DNA of 64,000 bases from Batillaria attramentaria (GCA_018292915.2 JACVVK020000005.1:2705001-2769000), one strand, 5' to 3'. Shown: positions 10,698-21,480, numbered from the stretch's first letter. Program-made: numbers and translations. The notes: generated from the sequence alone by a model not told the origin.

Positions 10698-11146
10698 GCT
10701 GTTTACACTAGCCAGTTTTACCAGGACCCGTATGTAAAACTCGAGGTTAACTTAACCCACGGCTACGGTCAGACTAGGACAAAAGAAACCCCCAAACAAC
10801 ATTAAATAAAAAAAAGGAATCGAAGAAAGAAAGACAAAAATTACATAGTTTATGCATGTATATACCAAAAACAGAATTTTAAAAAAGAGTAAAAATCCTT
10901 CTATAACGGCAGAGGCACCTTGCTGGAATGGACCCGCTTCCTGATTTAAAAAAAAAAACAAAAACACAAAACACAAAAAAAACAGAAAATTTAACCCTAG
11001 AGCTAGTTTAGGTCGAGGCCGGTTAGACCCTAACCCGGGGCTAAACTCCCTAACCCCGACTTTTACGTGCGGGCCCTGGGTGAACCCGGGTTGGAGCCGG
11101 GTTGGTGCGTTTACATTTAACCTAACCTGGTTGTGGTGTAAACAGC
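10698..11146. mobile_element. Nested terminal-inverted-repeat elements (G copy 1)
   Basis: The outer ends are a perfect 11-bp inverted repeat, GCTGTTTACAC (10698-10708) and GTGTAAACAGC (11136-11146). Inside lies element G (10723-11077), whose inverted ends read AGG(G/A)CCCGTATGTAAAA and TTTTACGTGCGGGCCCT, with TAACCCGGGGCTAAAC near the right end. Element G recurs at 41460-41748. No transposase frame is present. Confidence 0.75.
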
Positions 11147-11760
11147 ATCTCAGAGAACATAAGCGCGGTTTTTCTTCCTATTCTGAATAACGTTGACCTG
11201 TGTGCACCGGAACGGTGTGAATCACCGCTGGCGGTAAAACTGAGCGTGGGCAGAAGTCAGTCCGGGAAAAGAAATCATGCGTCCCGAACGCAGCAGCTCG
11301 GGTCATTTCGGTACTGCCCCCAATACCTTGCGTAACTTGCGGTAAAACGATACCGCAGCTTAATATATGCGTGACGTAACGCGATCTTAATCCGCGCACG
11401 CCACCGGAGCACGGCGGCTGCGAACGTGACATCTGCGAACGTATCCAGATTTGTCTATCAGAGCATGATAATGTAATAATACGACGGTGAGAGAGGGGGC
11501 CTGAGCTCACCTGAATGAGAACACTAGATTCGCTGTTAAGTTTAGCAGAGCTCGAAGTGCAAAAGGACGTTTGCTGGTGCGAGGAGAATTTCAACGGCCC
11601 TAAGCCGCTCTTCTAGTCAGGCGTGTGACAAGGATGTGGCAGACGCTGTGCGTTTCGGCTTTTGTTGGCTCACAGCCAGTTTGTGAGTTGCTGTACTGTG
11701 CATGTGGCTGAGTGGTGGGATGTTAGTCATCACCAACAGCCCCAAAAGAGCTATTCTTTT
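11147..11760. other. Unassigned sequence
   Basis: No SINE, tandem repeat or supported exon was found. A minus-strand frame of 138 codons (11178-11594) has no recognisable domain or splice context and is not called a gene. Confidence 0.4.
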
Positions 11761-11764
11761 TGTT

Positions 11765-12600
11765 GTTGTTGTTGTTGTTGTTGTTGCTGCTGCCCTAACT
11801 CTTCGCCAGCTCAAGTGGTGTTCCTCCCAGGTCATGGGTGGATTTTTTTTTCTTTTTTTACTACTTCATTATCCCTTTCGGGATATTCGGGCTGCTTCCA
11901 TCGGGGGAAGCGCGTCGCCGCGATGCAGCGCCACCCAATACCTATCATATTTTTTTTTAAAAACAATTTTGCCGGGGGAGGAAAGCCGGATAACCCGGAG
12001 AGAAACCCCCGATGAGCAGCCCGGTAGCCAGGAAAAACCGGTACCACATATCACAAGCTCGACCTGGGCTCGAACCCACGCTTCATCGCCATGACATTGG
12101 TGACGGCCGTTCAGTAGCGCAGCGGCTAAATCCGACGCGTTACCTATTAGACCACCACTCAACCCAAATCCATGGAGGTATCGGAAGTTGAGGCAATGTT
12201 TATGCATAATTATGAGGATGATGGTATGAGGTCCACGTGGTCCAGGTCATGGGTGGAATCTACGGAGGTATCGGAAGCTGAGGCAATTGAGGTCCATGTG
12301 GTTTCAGTGGGACTGCTTGACAGCCGCATTCCGCGCTTCCTGTCATAGATATCCCGGCGTTAAACCAGGCCCGGGAACTACGACACCTGCGGTGCCGGCC
12401 GTGTAATCATCCACATCATGAGATGTATCACAACCAGGGAAGCACTCCCTTGACTGAAGTCCCACCCGTGAAGTGGGTGTCTTGTGGCTGCATGCGTGGC
12501 AACAACCCCCCCCCCCCCCTCCCCACTGGGCCCATAGCGCACCCGCTCTGGGTATAGGAGACGACCTAGGTAGGACAAATCCCGCTCGCCTCACTGAGTC
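11765..12600 (-). mobile_element. SINE C split by SINE D, with internal duplication
   Basis: The SINE C 3' end (GCTGCCCTAACTCTTCGCC) lies at about 11790. It breaks at 11842, where SINE D is inserted, and resumes at 12167 with TCCATGGAGGTATCGGAAG. The block from GGTCATGGGTGGAAT to GAGGTCCA(C/T)GTGG is then partly repeated (12235-12300). The copy continues through GGTGCCGGCCGTGTAATCAT to about 12590, lacking its head. TTG repeats at 11760-11787 lie at the tail. Confidence 0.82.
11843..12166 (-). mobile_element. SINE D, nested in SINE C
   Basis: On the minus strand the head is tRNA-like, with A box TGGTCTAATAGG and B box GGGTTCGAGCCC. It is followed by GGGTTTCTCTCCGGGTTATC, a core block shared with SINE B. 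The tail region contains GGGTGGCGCTGCATCGCGGC and ends in A runs. A second, head-only copy lies at 40440-40558. Confidence 0.82.
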
Positions 12601-12639
12601 CCGAAAGATCTGCCAGTTTAGAAATATCGGATCTCGGAT

Positions 12640-13040
12640 CTTTACGCCAACAACAGCATACATGTACATGGGCGACGATCGACGACTTTAATAGCGCGCG
12701 AAAGGGTCGATTAACCAAACGACCATTGGAACAGTCCCACAGACGACACCGGGGAGGTTGCTGAGAGAGATGGGGCAGAGCGCGTATGGGCTTTCCCGGG
12801 CACAGAGATACCATCACGAACTGAATGCACTACATGCAGATCAGTGGCCGCGGCCCCCGCGCAGCCGACTTGCACCTAAAGAGAACGGTCAATTAGCATT
12901 GGCGCCTCACCTTGTCCCGTTTAGAGTTGGGTAATTACTTTGTTGAAATTTCTGACCACACAAGCTTTTACGGTTGTGATTTACCCTGGGCCCAGTTGCC
13001 CAAGATTTGCTGAAGTTATTCTCGCGCGGCGGAGAGTAAT
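12640..13040. other. Unassigned sequence
   Basis: Apparently single-copy in this window; no exon, RNA gene or repeat that I can support. Confidence 0.4.
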
Positions 13041-13044
13041 CTGC

Positions 13045-13150
13045 AAGGGAGGGTAATCAAAACAGCCGTGAGTGTTTCCAGTGCTACTTCGATTTAAAAG
13101 TTTCGCCATAAAGTAAAGCATTATGAATGTCTGAGCACTCACACGCCTTT
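13045..13150 (-). repeat. Dispersed repeat K
   Basis: Reads on the minus strand as GAAGTAGCACTGGAAACACT then CGGCTGTTTTGATTACCC. The same block occurs at about ten places in the window. Confidence 0.75.
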
Positions 13151-13173
13151 TCAGTGTAGTGATGCGGTAGTCA

Positions 13174-13677
13174 TTTTTTTTTTTTTTTTTGCTGCCCCAA
13201 CTCTTTGCCAGCTCCAGTGGTGTTCCTCCCAGGTAATGGGTAGAATCCACGGAGGGCTCGGAAGCTGGGACAATTTTTATTATGCATGATGATGGAGATG
13301 AGGATGATGGTAAGATGATGCTATGGAGGTCCGTGTGGTTTGGGACTGCGGGACAGGGCCGCATTCCACGCTTCCTGTCATAAATATCCCGGCATTAACC
13401 GGGCCCGGGAACTACGGCACCTGCGGTGCCGGCCGTGTAATCATCCACATCATAAGACGTGTCATACTAAGGGAAGCACCCCAAATGTCGCACCCGTGAA
13501 GTGGGTGAAACTGACTCGGCTGTGTGGCAACAGCCTCCCCATTGGGTCCATAGCACACTCGCTCTGGGTAGGAGCCGACGTAGGTAGGAAAAAATCCCGC
13601 TTGCCTCGGCTGGGACTCGAACCCGGGTCTCCCGGTCCATGGTCCGAAGTGCTAACCACTACACTACGGGGGCCGGT
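13174..13677 (-). mobile_element. SINE C, full length with target duplication
   Basis: Reference copy of the family. On the minus strand the head has a perfect A box TAGTGTAGTGG and B box CGGGTTCGAGTCCC. The body includes a GGTGCCGGCCGTGT complement and the CACGCTTCCTGTCATAAAT block. The tail is GGCAAAGAGTTGGGGCAGC followed by an A run (T at 13174-13190). A perfect 11-bp target duplication TGCGGTAGTCA lies at 13163-13173 and 13678-13688. Confidence 0.95.
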
Positions 13678-13734
13678 TGCGGTAGTCAGTGTCGTTGTCT
13701 GGTTGACAAACGGCCCCCCTTTCTCACGTGCACG

Positions 13735-13860
13735 GGCTGAAGTCAAAATGGATGCCTGTGTTTTTGGTGCTACTCTGATTCAATAGTTTCGACGACGATT
13801 TGCTGTTACACCGGTAAAGCATTATGTCTGACATAAGAGCATGCACATGTTTTTTCCATT
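13735..13860 (-). repeat. Dispersed repeat K
   Basis: The minus strand reads AGAGTAGCACCAAAAACACA then ATCCATTTTGACTTCAGCCC. The flank (AGTTTCGACGACGATT, then AAAGCATTATG on the plus strand) is shared with 13045-13150 and 47560-47640. Confidence 0.75.
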
Positions 13861-13904
13861 AGTCAGTAACTAGTTAGTTAATTAAAGTCGTCTTGTTGAT
13901 ATGT

Positions 13905-14310
13905 ACAGTGTGCACAGAAGCGGTGAGTTCTGTCGCATTCACCATGTGTATGTATAAACGTATGAATGTATGTATGTATGTATGTATGTATGTATGTATG
14001 TATGTATGTATGTATGTATGTATGTATGTATGTATAGAAGATCGATGCACTGCACATGTTGTACCGTTTGTATTTCTTTGTCTATTCTATGCCCCTAGAG
14101 GTAGAATAAAACTATTTGAACTTGAACTTGAACCAGCACAGTACATTTTCAACCGAGTCATGCAGGCAATAACCTCTGAAGCAGGCTGAAAATGTACTGT
14201 GCTGGTGAATGCGACAGAACTCACTACTTCTGTGCACACTGTGAAATACCACGTTGACCACAAAGTTGTTCAGAACTGCCCACTTTCCTTGTCACCGAGT
14301 ATTTTTTTTT
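13905..14310 (-). mobile_element. Palindromic element M, copy 1, with retroposon insert
   Basis: The outer arms are CAGTGTGCACAGAAGCGGTG and its inverse near 14230-14250; the inner arms are CCAGCACAGTACATTTTC (14131) and its inverse (14187-14204). Between the left arms sits an insert (about 13950-14130) with GTAT microsatellite and a retroposon 3' end: GTAGAATAAAACTA then TTGAAC repeats. ACCA at both edges may be the target duplication. The second copy, 30010-30325, lacks this insert. Confidence 0.8.
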
Positions 14311-14521
14311 TTTTTCCTTCTTAGGTATCACGTGTCTCGGCGCAGGTCTCGGCTAGCCGATTTCGAGTCAGTGCAGAGGTTAAACGTAGTGAAGCCCGAT
14401 GGTACAGAGCTGTAACGCATCTAACTTGTTCGATCTTAAAGCCAAACTGAAAATCTTCTTGTTTCTGACTGTTTACCATAGATATTCCGCCGTTCTGTGG
14501 CCTCCAGCTGGTTGAGTGGCG

Positions 14522-14522
<1 letters not shown>

Positions 14523-14596
<74 letters not shown>
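14523..14596. repeat. GT microsatellite
   Basis: About 74 bp of uninterrupted GT, followed by a short AG run. Confidence 0.97.
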
Positions 14597-14606
<10 letters not shown>

Positions 14607-14709
14607 TACGTGTTGTGTAATTTTGATTTATTAGTTTAGATTGTAATTGCGAAGAGCCTTGAGCACAGTTTCTGGGGACGCTGCGCTGTACAAGAATGTC
14701 GCATTATTA

Positions 14710-15134
14710 CAGCCTTCACAAAAAGTTAAGGACCACTTGCAAATATCATTCAAATTTTGTCGTGGTGGCATGCTGGTGTAGTGCTGAACATCGCTGAAAC
14801 GGCGGCTTATGCAGGCAAACAAATGAGCACAGTTCATAACCAGGGATGCATTCTTTGACCTGCGTCTCATTTTTGCCGTGCAGAAAGCCCAAGGTATCGC
14901 TCACTGAACACTGAAACTCGGTCTAGTTTTGCCGAAATTGCAGATTTTCAAACGCGCCAAGCATGCTGTGTGACGCGCACGTGCCATCCACACAGTGGTC
15001 GCCATGTTCACTAATTACCCCCCTTAACCGTGCTACCGAATTTTACGGGAAAAATCTTATTCGTTTTTTTTTTTCTGATTTATTGAAACTGTCACCCATT
15101 ATGTTGACTGGTCCTTAACTTTTTGTGAAGACTG
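14710..15134. mobile_element. Tc1/mariner-type MITE, 425 bp
   Basis: Terminal inverted repeats begin CAG(C/T)CTTCACAAAAAGTTAA and continue through GGACCA. The element is bounded by TA at 14708-14709 and 15135-15136. A TA target plus CAG...CTG ends is the Tc1/mariner pattern. Frames inside are broken and show no D,D(E/D) catalytic signature, so it is non-autonomous. Its terminal GGACCACTTGCAAAT matches the 60767-60995 element. Confidence 0.9.
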
Positions 15135-15183
15135 TATTATTATTGCTGTATTATTGCTGTAATAAGACTGTATTATTATTATG

Positions 15184-15573
15184 GGGGCGGTCGGTGGTCT
15201 AGTGGTTAAGAGACTTGTCACCAATGCGAGAGGTGAGGGGTTCGAGCCCCACTCGGGGCAAAGAATTTTTCCTTCTCGTATGTGGCACCGTTCATTCGTC
15301 GGGGGTTCTCTCCGGGTACTCCGGCTTCCTCCCCCTCTGCTTTGGAAATGTTCAGCCCAACAAGTTTGAAAAAAAAATGCATATCCAAATTCCGAAATTT
15401 AAATAGCTGAGCTGACCCTTCGCACCACGTGATTGTAATACGTTTATGTCCAGTGTGTGAGAGAATGCGTGTGATTCACGTGAGCGTGCGTGTTGGGTTT
15501 AGCTCGCGGCGCTTTGAGCCAAAATATTTGGGATAAAGCGCCTTATTAATGCGATTATTATTATTATTATTAT
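15184..15573 (+). mobile_element. SINE B, full length
   Basis: Same layout as 10045-10453: A box TGGTCTAGTGG, B box GGGTTCGAGCCC, core TTCTCTCCGGGTACTCCGGC, tail AAAGCGCCTTATTAATGCGA then TTA repeats. The flank before it is also TTA-rich. Confidence 0.93.
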
Positions 15574-15589
15574 AGTTGATAACACTCTG

Positions 15590-15991
15590 TCTTGGTGGTG
15601 GTACTATTTAGAAACACTCAGTGCCACTGATCCACACGGCCAAAATACTGATATCTCAGACATAATGTTTTACGTCTGAAGAGTGAAGAGCAACGACGGA
15701 AACGACGGAGTAGCACCGGAACCACTCGCAGCCATTTTGCTTACTCCCCAATGTAATACGCGTCTATCGTGCGGCACCTTCTATTAGACTGGGAATATCC
15801 TTCGAGAACAGCGCGAAACTGCTAGTATTCTCGCTGCTACATAGATTTTTTGAGGAAGTCGCCCGGTAGCGCTGATATCCTGGACAGACTTTATCGGTGA
15901 AGTGAGCAGCGGACGTTATCCTGTGGTCGGCGGTTGTCCGCTGAACTGATCTCTTTCGTGCGTGTCTGCAACTATTAAGCTACCAGGGGAA
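15590..15991. other. Single-copy stretch with one repeat K copy
   Basis: Contains K at about 15705-15750 (GGAGTAGCACCGGAACCACT then GCCATTTTG). Otherwise unique; it could be the 5' flank of the possible exon at 15992. Confidence 0.4.
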
Positions 15992-16045
15992 ATGAGCCTG
16001 TCAGTCAAACGGGTACCGTTGCAGAAAGATGGGTCTGTTACAGGG

Positions 16046-16047
<2 letters not shown>
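15992..16047 (+). CDS. Possible first coding exon (weak)
   Basis: An ATG in a fair context (GGGAAATGAG) opens a frame starting MSLSVKRVPLQKDGS that runs into a GT tract. The join GGGAA/GTGTGTG could serve as a weak splice donor. The composition is protein-like and the upstream 250 bp is not repetitive. No homology is recognised and the exon would be only about 18 codons, so it could easily be chance. Confidence 0.2.
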
Positions 16048-16113
<66 letters not shown>

Positions 16114-16240
16114 GTAAAACTTGACTCAATATCTTCTTATTTTGTCTTTTTTTTGTCTTTGTGCAGTGTTCTTTTTATTGTATTCCTCCATACCCCAAAA
16201 GGGGTAAAAGGAAAGACAAATCTTGAATCTTGAATCTTTG
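16048..16240 (+). repeat. GT microsatellite then LINE-like 3' end
   Basis: The GT run is 16048-16109. Then 'CCATACCCCAAAAGGGGTAA', able to form a small hairpin, precedes TTGAATC repeats (about 16222-16237). The layout matches the retroposon end at 14085-14130 (CTATGCCCCTAGAGG then TTGAAC repeats), so both are probably 3' tails of one LINE type. Confidence 0.65.
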
Positions 16241-16266
16241 ATTCACTGATGTGGCTTAAAATGTTC

Positions 16267-16326
16267 AATACGCAATACCCATTACTAATACGCAATACCC
16301 ATTACTAATACGCAATACCCATTACT
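16267..16326. repeat. 20-bp tandem repeat, three units
   Basis: AATACGCAATACCCATTACT repeated exactly three times. Confidence 0.98.
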
Positions 16327-16654
16327 TAATAATTTTAATACTCTTATCTGGCTTACAATGTTCAACGCTGTGAAAAACTTTTTTTTTTCAAAAATAGTCA
16401 CTTGTGTCAAGATGTGAAATAACAGACCAGCCGGAGCGTAGACTTACTCAGTGTTATGTTGCCACAAAGGCTTGCTTTTCAAGCGATAAGGCCGGATGGC
16501 TGTTCTAATTATAGAAACGCACATTCACACTGACAGGAAAAGCACAGCACGTCGGTTAGAAAAAAGTCGAATTTATCTAATTAAAAGCCGCAAAGTTTTG
16601 AAAACGGTCTCCGTGTAAAAATCAGATGGCGCTACAACTTTATGACAAACAGCC

Positions 16655-16655
<1 letters not shown>

Positions 16656-16740
<85 letters not shown>

Positions 16741-16787
16741 CTCTCTCTGTCTCTGTCACTCACTCACACGCACGCACGCACGCACGC

Positions 16788-16873
<86 letters not shown>
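16656..16873. repeat. AC/ACGC compound microsatellite
   Basis: AC, then CT, then ACGC repeats, then AC again. Reading frames translate only as Thr-His or Ala-Arg-Thr-His. Confidence 0.97.
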
Positions 16874-16874
<1 letters not shown>

Positions 16875-16912
16875 ACCGGTCGTATCATTCACAAAAGTGT
16901 TTCCTTCATCGG

Positions 16913-17096
16913 GTTGGTGGATGGGTGGGTGTTTTAGAGTTTAACGCCCTTTTCCATCACGTAAGGCCGATATCAAAGACTGGGCAACGAGAAAAAGGCC
17001 GGCACAAATATTTGGCCCCAGCCGGGATTCGAACTCACGACCCGAGCATCAGATTCAGAGTCCAATGCTCTACCATTCGGCTATTCCGGCTCCCCT
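16913..17096 (-). mobile_element. SINE A, full length
   Basis: All blocks are present on the minus strand. CCTTCATCGG (16903-16912) and CCTTCACCGG (17097-17106) form a 10-bp target duplication with one mismatch. Confidence 0.92.
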
Positions 17097-17109
17097 CCTT
17101 CACCGGTGG

Positions 17110-17560
17110 TCAAACCTGCACATGATGCGCCGGCTCCTGCAGAAGTTTACAGAGTCGTCGAAATAAACTTTTCCGGGTTGGTTACAAAAATGCTCGCTGA
17201 AAGAGATTTCTCGGCGCGTGGCGGCGCGCGCGTGCATGGGTCGGTCGGTCGCGTGCTGACTGGGGCGGATGGCTGCTGTGGGTGGGCGGTCCGTACCCCC
17301 CTCCCCTTCCCCCCCCCCATCTTTCCCCACACTCTCCGTCCAACAGTTGGCTGTTCCACCAATCAACCCTTCACCACCCTCCCTCCCCCGTCCACACACA
17401 CACACACACCTTTCCGCTCGTTCCATTCTGTGAATGTCCGTATCTTAATTTTTCATTCACTCAGTCCGCTCTCAGTCAGTCTGTGTGTGTCGAGCATGTC
17501 ATGTGTTCACACAGCTGGGAATACGAAAAGGTACGTCGGACTGAGCATGTCAGTGACTAG
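17110..17560. other. GC-rich unassigned stretch
   Basis: Contains C-rich runs and a splice-donor-like AAAAGGTACGT near 17525-17536, but no exon can be argued. The 152-codon frame is dominated by low-complexity Pro/Thr/Ser. Confidence 0.35.
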
Positions 17561-17561
17561 G

Positions 17562-17960
17562 TGAAACATGTCACTTTTGTTGGATTAATGATGTGACTTA
17601 TATACCTTTTTGTGAAACACTAGTTGTAGACTGGACTTGTGCTGAAGCATCGAAAACTGTGACTGGTGGTAGATACATATTTTGTGTATTATATACCATA
17701 TCAGAAGTGACACCGTGGAATATCTCACCTGTCTGGGCTTAATGATGTGAAGTTTTACTTTTGTGGAAGACTGGTATCGGATTGAAGTCAGTTGTGCAAA
17801 GATATCGAAAACTTTAACCGGAAGTACATATTCTTAATATATCACACGTGACTACTTAGTAAAATATTTCACCTGTGCTGGCTTATTGATGTGAAGTTTT
17901 GCTTTTGAGGAACACTGGTATCGGAGTTGTGTTAAAACATTGAAAACGGCCCGGAGGTGG
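17562..17960. repeat. Decayed tandem repeat, about 144-157 bp period
   Basis: Three related units start near 17562, 17719 and 17863. Each begins with a TCAC block, then TTAATGATGTGA (TTATTGATGTGA in the third), then a CTTTTG block, then an ATCGAAAAC or ATTGAAAAC block. Identity is modest, implying an old duplication. Confidence 0.7.
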
Positions 17961-18865
17961 AATCAAGAAATATTATCAGAACACAATTGGATTTCAAATG
18001 CTTTGGTGATTTCTTCTTCTTCGACGGAGCAAGTATCTTTTTGAATTCTTTGAATACAATTTGAACGCGATCTGATCTTATCACACCCGCAGAACCGATT
18101 TTCTCTTCATCGGACGAAAATTGCTTTGGCTTTCATGCAGAGAAATATCTAATCCTTTCCTTCTCTGCTCCGTTTTTTTTTTTTTTTTTTTCCAATTCTG
18201 AATGAATTGCAAGTTTGAATTAGACACTATGTCTAAAATTCCCCTTAGCTGACCCTGTTTAATTTCAAGCAAGTTTTCACGTGTCTAAACTTCCTCTCCA
18301 CTTGTGTTAATTTCAGCAAGGTTTTCCGATGAACGAAACAGAGCTGTGCAGTTCATCCGGCGAAATAAACATAACCATCCCTGCAGGCTTCTGTAGAAAA
18401 GAAAAATCTCCTGTGTGGAAGTCTAATACCGATATCGGCTGCCTGGTCCTCCCGAGACAAAAACACGGCCTCCGTTTCATCGCATCGGATTTTCCGCTAC
18501 TCTGACAGCCTTGCACGAGGTGACACATCGTGCGGAGCGGAGATTGTGTGTTCCAGATAGCTTGACATTGTAAGTGGCTTGCGAGTCTTTGTGTGTGCGT
18601 GTGTGTGCGTGAGCGCTTGGATGACACGAAGGACTTTCCTGGTCATATTAGCAGTATTTTGCCTGCTTATTGCACTGTGATCCACCCAAACAGCTCTGAA
18701 ACAAAATGTAACGACTGATGATAAGTTCACGGAGTGACGATAAACTGAGTTGTGATGAACCACACAGAGTCTTACAGGCGTTCAACTGTAGACGCCAGAA
18801 ATTACGACGAAAAGAGGATATATTTAAGCAACAAACGATAATAACATTAGCAATGTGGATTACAA
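17960..18865. other. Unassigned sequence
   Basis: Mostly single-copy; T run at 18173-18191. No exon or repeat supported. Confidence 0.4.
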
Positions 18866-18867
18866 TG

Positions 18868-18976
18868 TCATATGCGCTTTATCCACTGGCTTGGTTCAAA
18901 GCGCCGCCGACGAACTGATCTCACCACGCACGCTCACGTGAATCATCACGCGCATTCTCCCACACTCAGACGCCGG
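18868..18976 (-). mobile_element. SINE B 3' fragment
   Basis: Minus-strand tail blocks GGCGCTTTGAACC, 'GATAAAGCGC' and TTCACGTGAGCGTGCGTG match SINE B. Head and core are absent. Confidence 0.78.
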
Positions 18977-18979
18977 GCG

Positions 18980-19449
18980 TAACGCATGACAATTACTGAC
19001 GTGGCACCAGCAACCACTTTCTTACTTTTTTGGTTTTTGCCTTGTGTCAGTCGCCACATCATTCAACGGGTGTGTCTTGTGAATGAAACGAGGCTGTGAA
19101 AACATTTTCAATGCCCTGTTTACAACGGACAGCACAACCTAATGAACCGGTTTTTGGATAGAATGCCTCTGACATTATCTGCATTGTGAAACCTCAACTC
19201 TTTGCTGTGGAGCTGGATGCATTCCTGTGGCGCAATTACGCGTGGGGGTCTGTCCTAAACCCGTTGCGCTCATAGACAGGCAACGGACAACAAGACAAAT
19301 TCATTCCTGTTCAACGGCCAACAAGACATATACGATCATTGTCGGGTCACCGTTCACACCTGCCTAGACCTTGCTTAGTCTAACGACTCTCTCAACAGGG
19401 CGAAACGCCTCTTGTGAGGTGAACTTGAGCTCGAACACACTCGTTTTGC

Positions 19450-19450
<1 letters not shown>
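18980..19450. other. Unassigned sequence
   Basis: No supported feature. A short internal echo, CAACGGACAACAAGACA and CAACGGCCAACAAGACA, occurs at about 19280-19330. Confidence 0.4.
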
Positions 19451-19452
<2 letters not shown>

Positions 19453-19499
<47 letters not shown>

Positions 19500-19729
19500 A
19501 TTCACAAAGAAATTGCGAAGAAGGAGAAGAAAAAGAAGATAAGCGTGTGTGTTTCTCTCAGCCAATGAAGAGGTAGGAGAAACTTCTTCTGTGTGTGTGT
19601 GTAAGAGAGAGAGAGACAACAATGACAATGACAATGACAACTGCTTTATTCAGTGGAGGCTCATAGCCCATGACTGAAGGGGGGAACAGTGCATGCATAC
19701 TCAACCGCAATTCACATCTATATAACGTT

Positions 19730-19768
<39 letters not shown>

Positions 19769-20640
19769 CCAAGAAAAAGAAGAAGAAGAGGGGAAAATTG
19801 TGTGTGTTTCTCTCTTGTCATCGAAGCAGGGAAAAAGCTCGTTCTGCGTGAGAGAGACCATTCAAGAAAAAGGAGAACAAGAAGAAGGAGAAAAATAGTC
19901 GTGTGTGTTTCCCTCTCGGTCATCGAAGGAGAAAATAAAAACTCATTCTGCAATTGAGAGATTATTATTTGGAGAAGAAGAAGAAAGAAAAAAAATCGCA
20001 TGTGTTTCCCACTGTCACCAGAGAAGGAAAGAAAACTCATTCTGCGAGTGAGAGATTGTTATTTGGAGAAGAAGAAGAAGAAGAAGAAACAAAAACCAAA
20101 AACAACAACAACAACAACAACAACAAAACCGCCCGTGTGTGTTTCTCTCTGTCATCGCCGGAAGAAGAAAACAATTCATTCTGCGTGTGAGATTGAGACT
20201 ATCACACAAAGAAGGAGACGAAGACAGAAAAACTTCGTGTGTGTTTCTTTCTGTCCTCAAACAAGAAAAGCAAACCTCATTTTGCGAGTGAGAAACTATT
20301 ATTTGGAGAAGAAGAAGAAGAAAGAAAGAAAGAAAGAAAAAAAGTCGTGTTTTTTTCAAAGAAGAAAATACTAATTCTGTGTGTGAGCCAAGACTGGACT
20401 ATTACACAAAGAAGAAGAAGAAAGAAAGAAAGAAAGAAAGAAAAAAGTCTTCAGTGTTTGTCTCTCCGTCATCGTAGGAAAAAAAAAACAACAACAACAA
20501 CTTCATTCTGCGTGAGAAAGAGACCATCCAAGAAGGAGAAGAAGAAAGAAAAAAGTTTGTCTATGTTTCTCTCCGTCGCCGTCGAAGAAGAAAAACTTCG
20601 TTCTGCGTGACAGACACAATTCAAAACGGAAAAGAAGAAG
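19453..20640. repeat. Purine-rich degenerate tandem array, about 100-bp unit
   Basis: A recurrent module has four parts: CTCATTCTGCG, then a GAGA or GAGTGAGA block, then a GAAGAAGAA stretch, then GTGTGTGTTTCTCTCTGTCATCG. About ten to twelve diverged copies are seen. AG microsatellites (19453-19497, 19733-19765) and a CAA run (20101-20126) lie within it. A CATTGT-type retroposon tail is embedded at 19615-19665. The Lys/Glu-rich frames here are repeat translations. Confidence 0.8.
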
Positions 20641-20679
20641 ACTGAATAAGAGGAGGAACAAGTCGTGCGTGTGTGTGTC

Positions 20680-21480
20680 TGTTACTCTCTATCATCACCC
20701 ATCAAGACCCTCTTCAGCTGACGAGAGTGGGGCCTCTCACACCTGAGTTACGACACCCTTATTGCTTCAGGTTCAACCCCTTGCTGAATGAGTGAAAAGT
20801 AGACAAGGTGCGCAAACGCGGTCTGACTGACTGCTCTACAGTGTTACTGTCAGATCGTTTACACTTTAACGCTTGCAACCCCCACCGCACACACGGAAAC
20901 ACCTGGGAACCGTCAAACGAGTAACCAATGTCTTTGGTGTGAAGAAGCTACGCTTTCTGATACGTATCTGCATTTTTTTTCCTTCCCGCTCCGTTGTTTC
21001 GTCTTTTCTTTTCTTTTTTTTCTTTCCTTTTCCCGCCGTCTGGAACGTGTCTGTGTTTTGGTCAATTAACACGTTACACGCAACGGAGGGTAGAAAGCGT
21101 AACTGACGAATCAGAATACAGACGTTTCAGGACCCGCTGCTAAAACTCGTGTTTGCTTGTACGTGTCGGCTGAACTGAACGCTGGACTCAGTTCAGTTCA
21201 GCGCTTGGGTCGTGAGTTCGATTCACCTGGCTGGTAGCCGAAAGTTCAGTTGTGCTGGCCGTCAGTTTCCTCGGTTGCCAACAAGTCTTTGATATCAGCC
21301 TTTAGTGGTGGGAAACCGGCCCTCAGCCAAACAAGTGAGTGTCGGCCGGCATGGAGTGAGAGGAGATTTCTCGGATCAGTCGGTCAGTCGTCCTAGGAAG
21401 ATCTGTCTACTTGTGAGAGTCAGCCTGGCGTGGTCTCAGTGATTGCCTCGGGCGGTGCGTACCTGACTGACTGGAACGTT
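20680..21480. other. Unassigned stretch with SINE A relic
   Basis: At about 21205-21320, 'GGGTCGTGAGTTCGATTC' (B box region), CAAGTCTTTGATATCA and a GTGGTGGGAAA block form an old, diverged SINE A. The rest is unassigned. Confidence 0.55.

Noticed and set aside
13340..13786. 148-codon frame
   Set aside because: It lies almost wholly inside SINE C, antisense to it. Related frames appear in other SINE C copies for the same reason.
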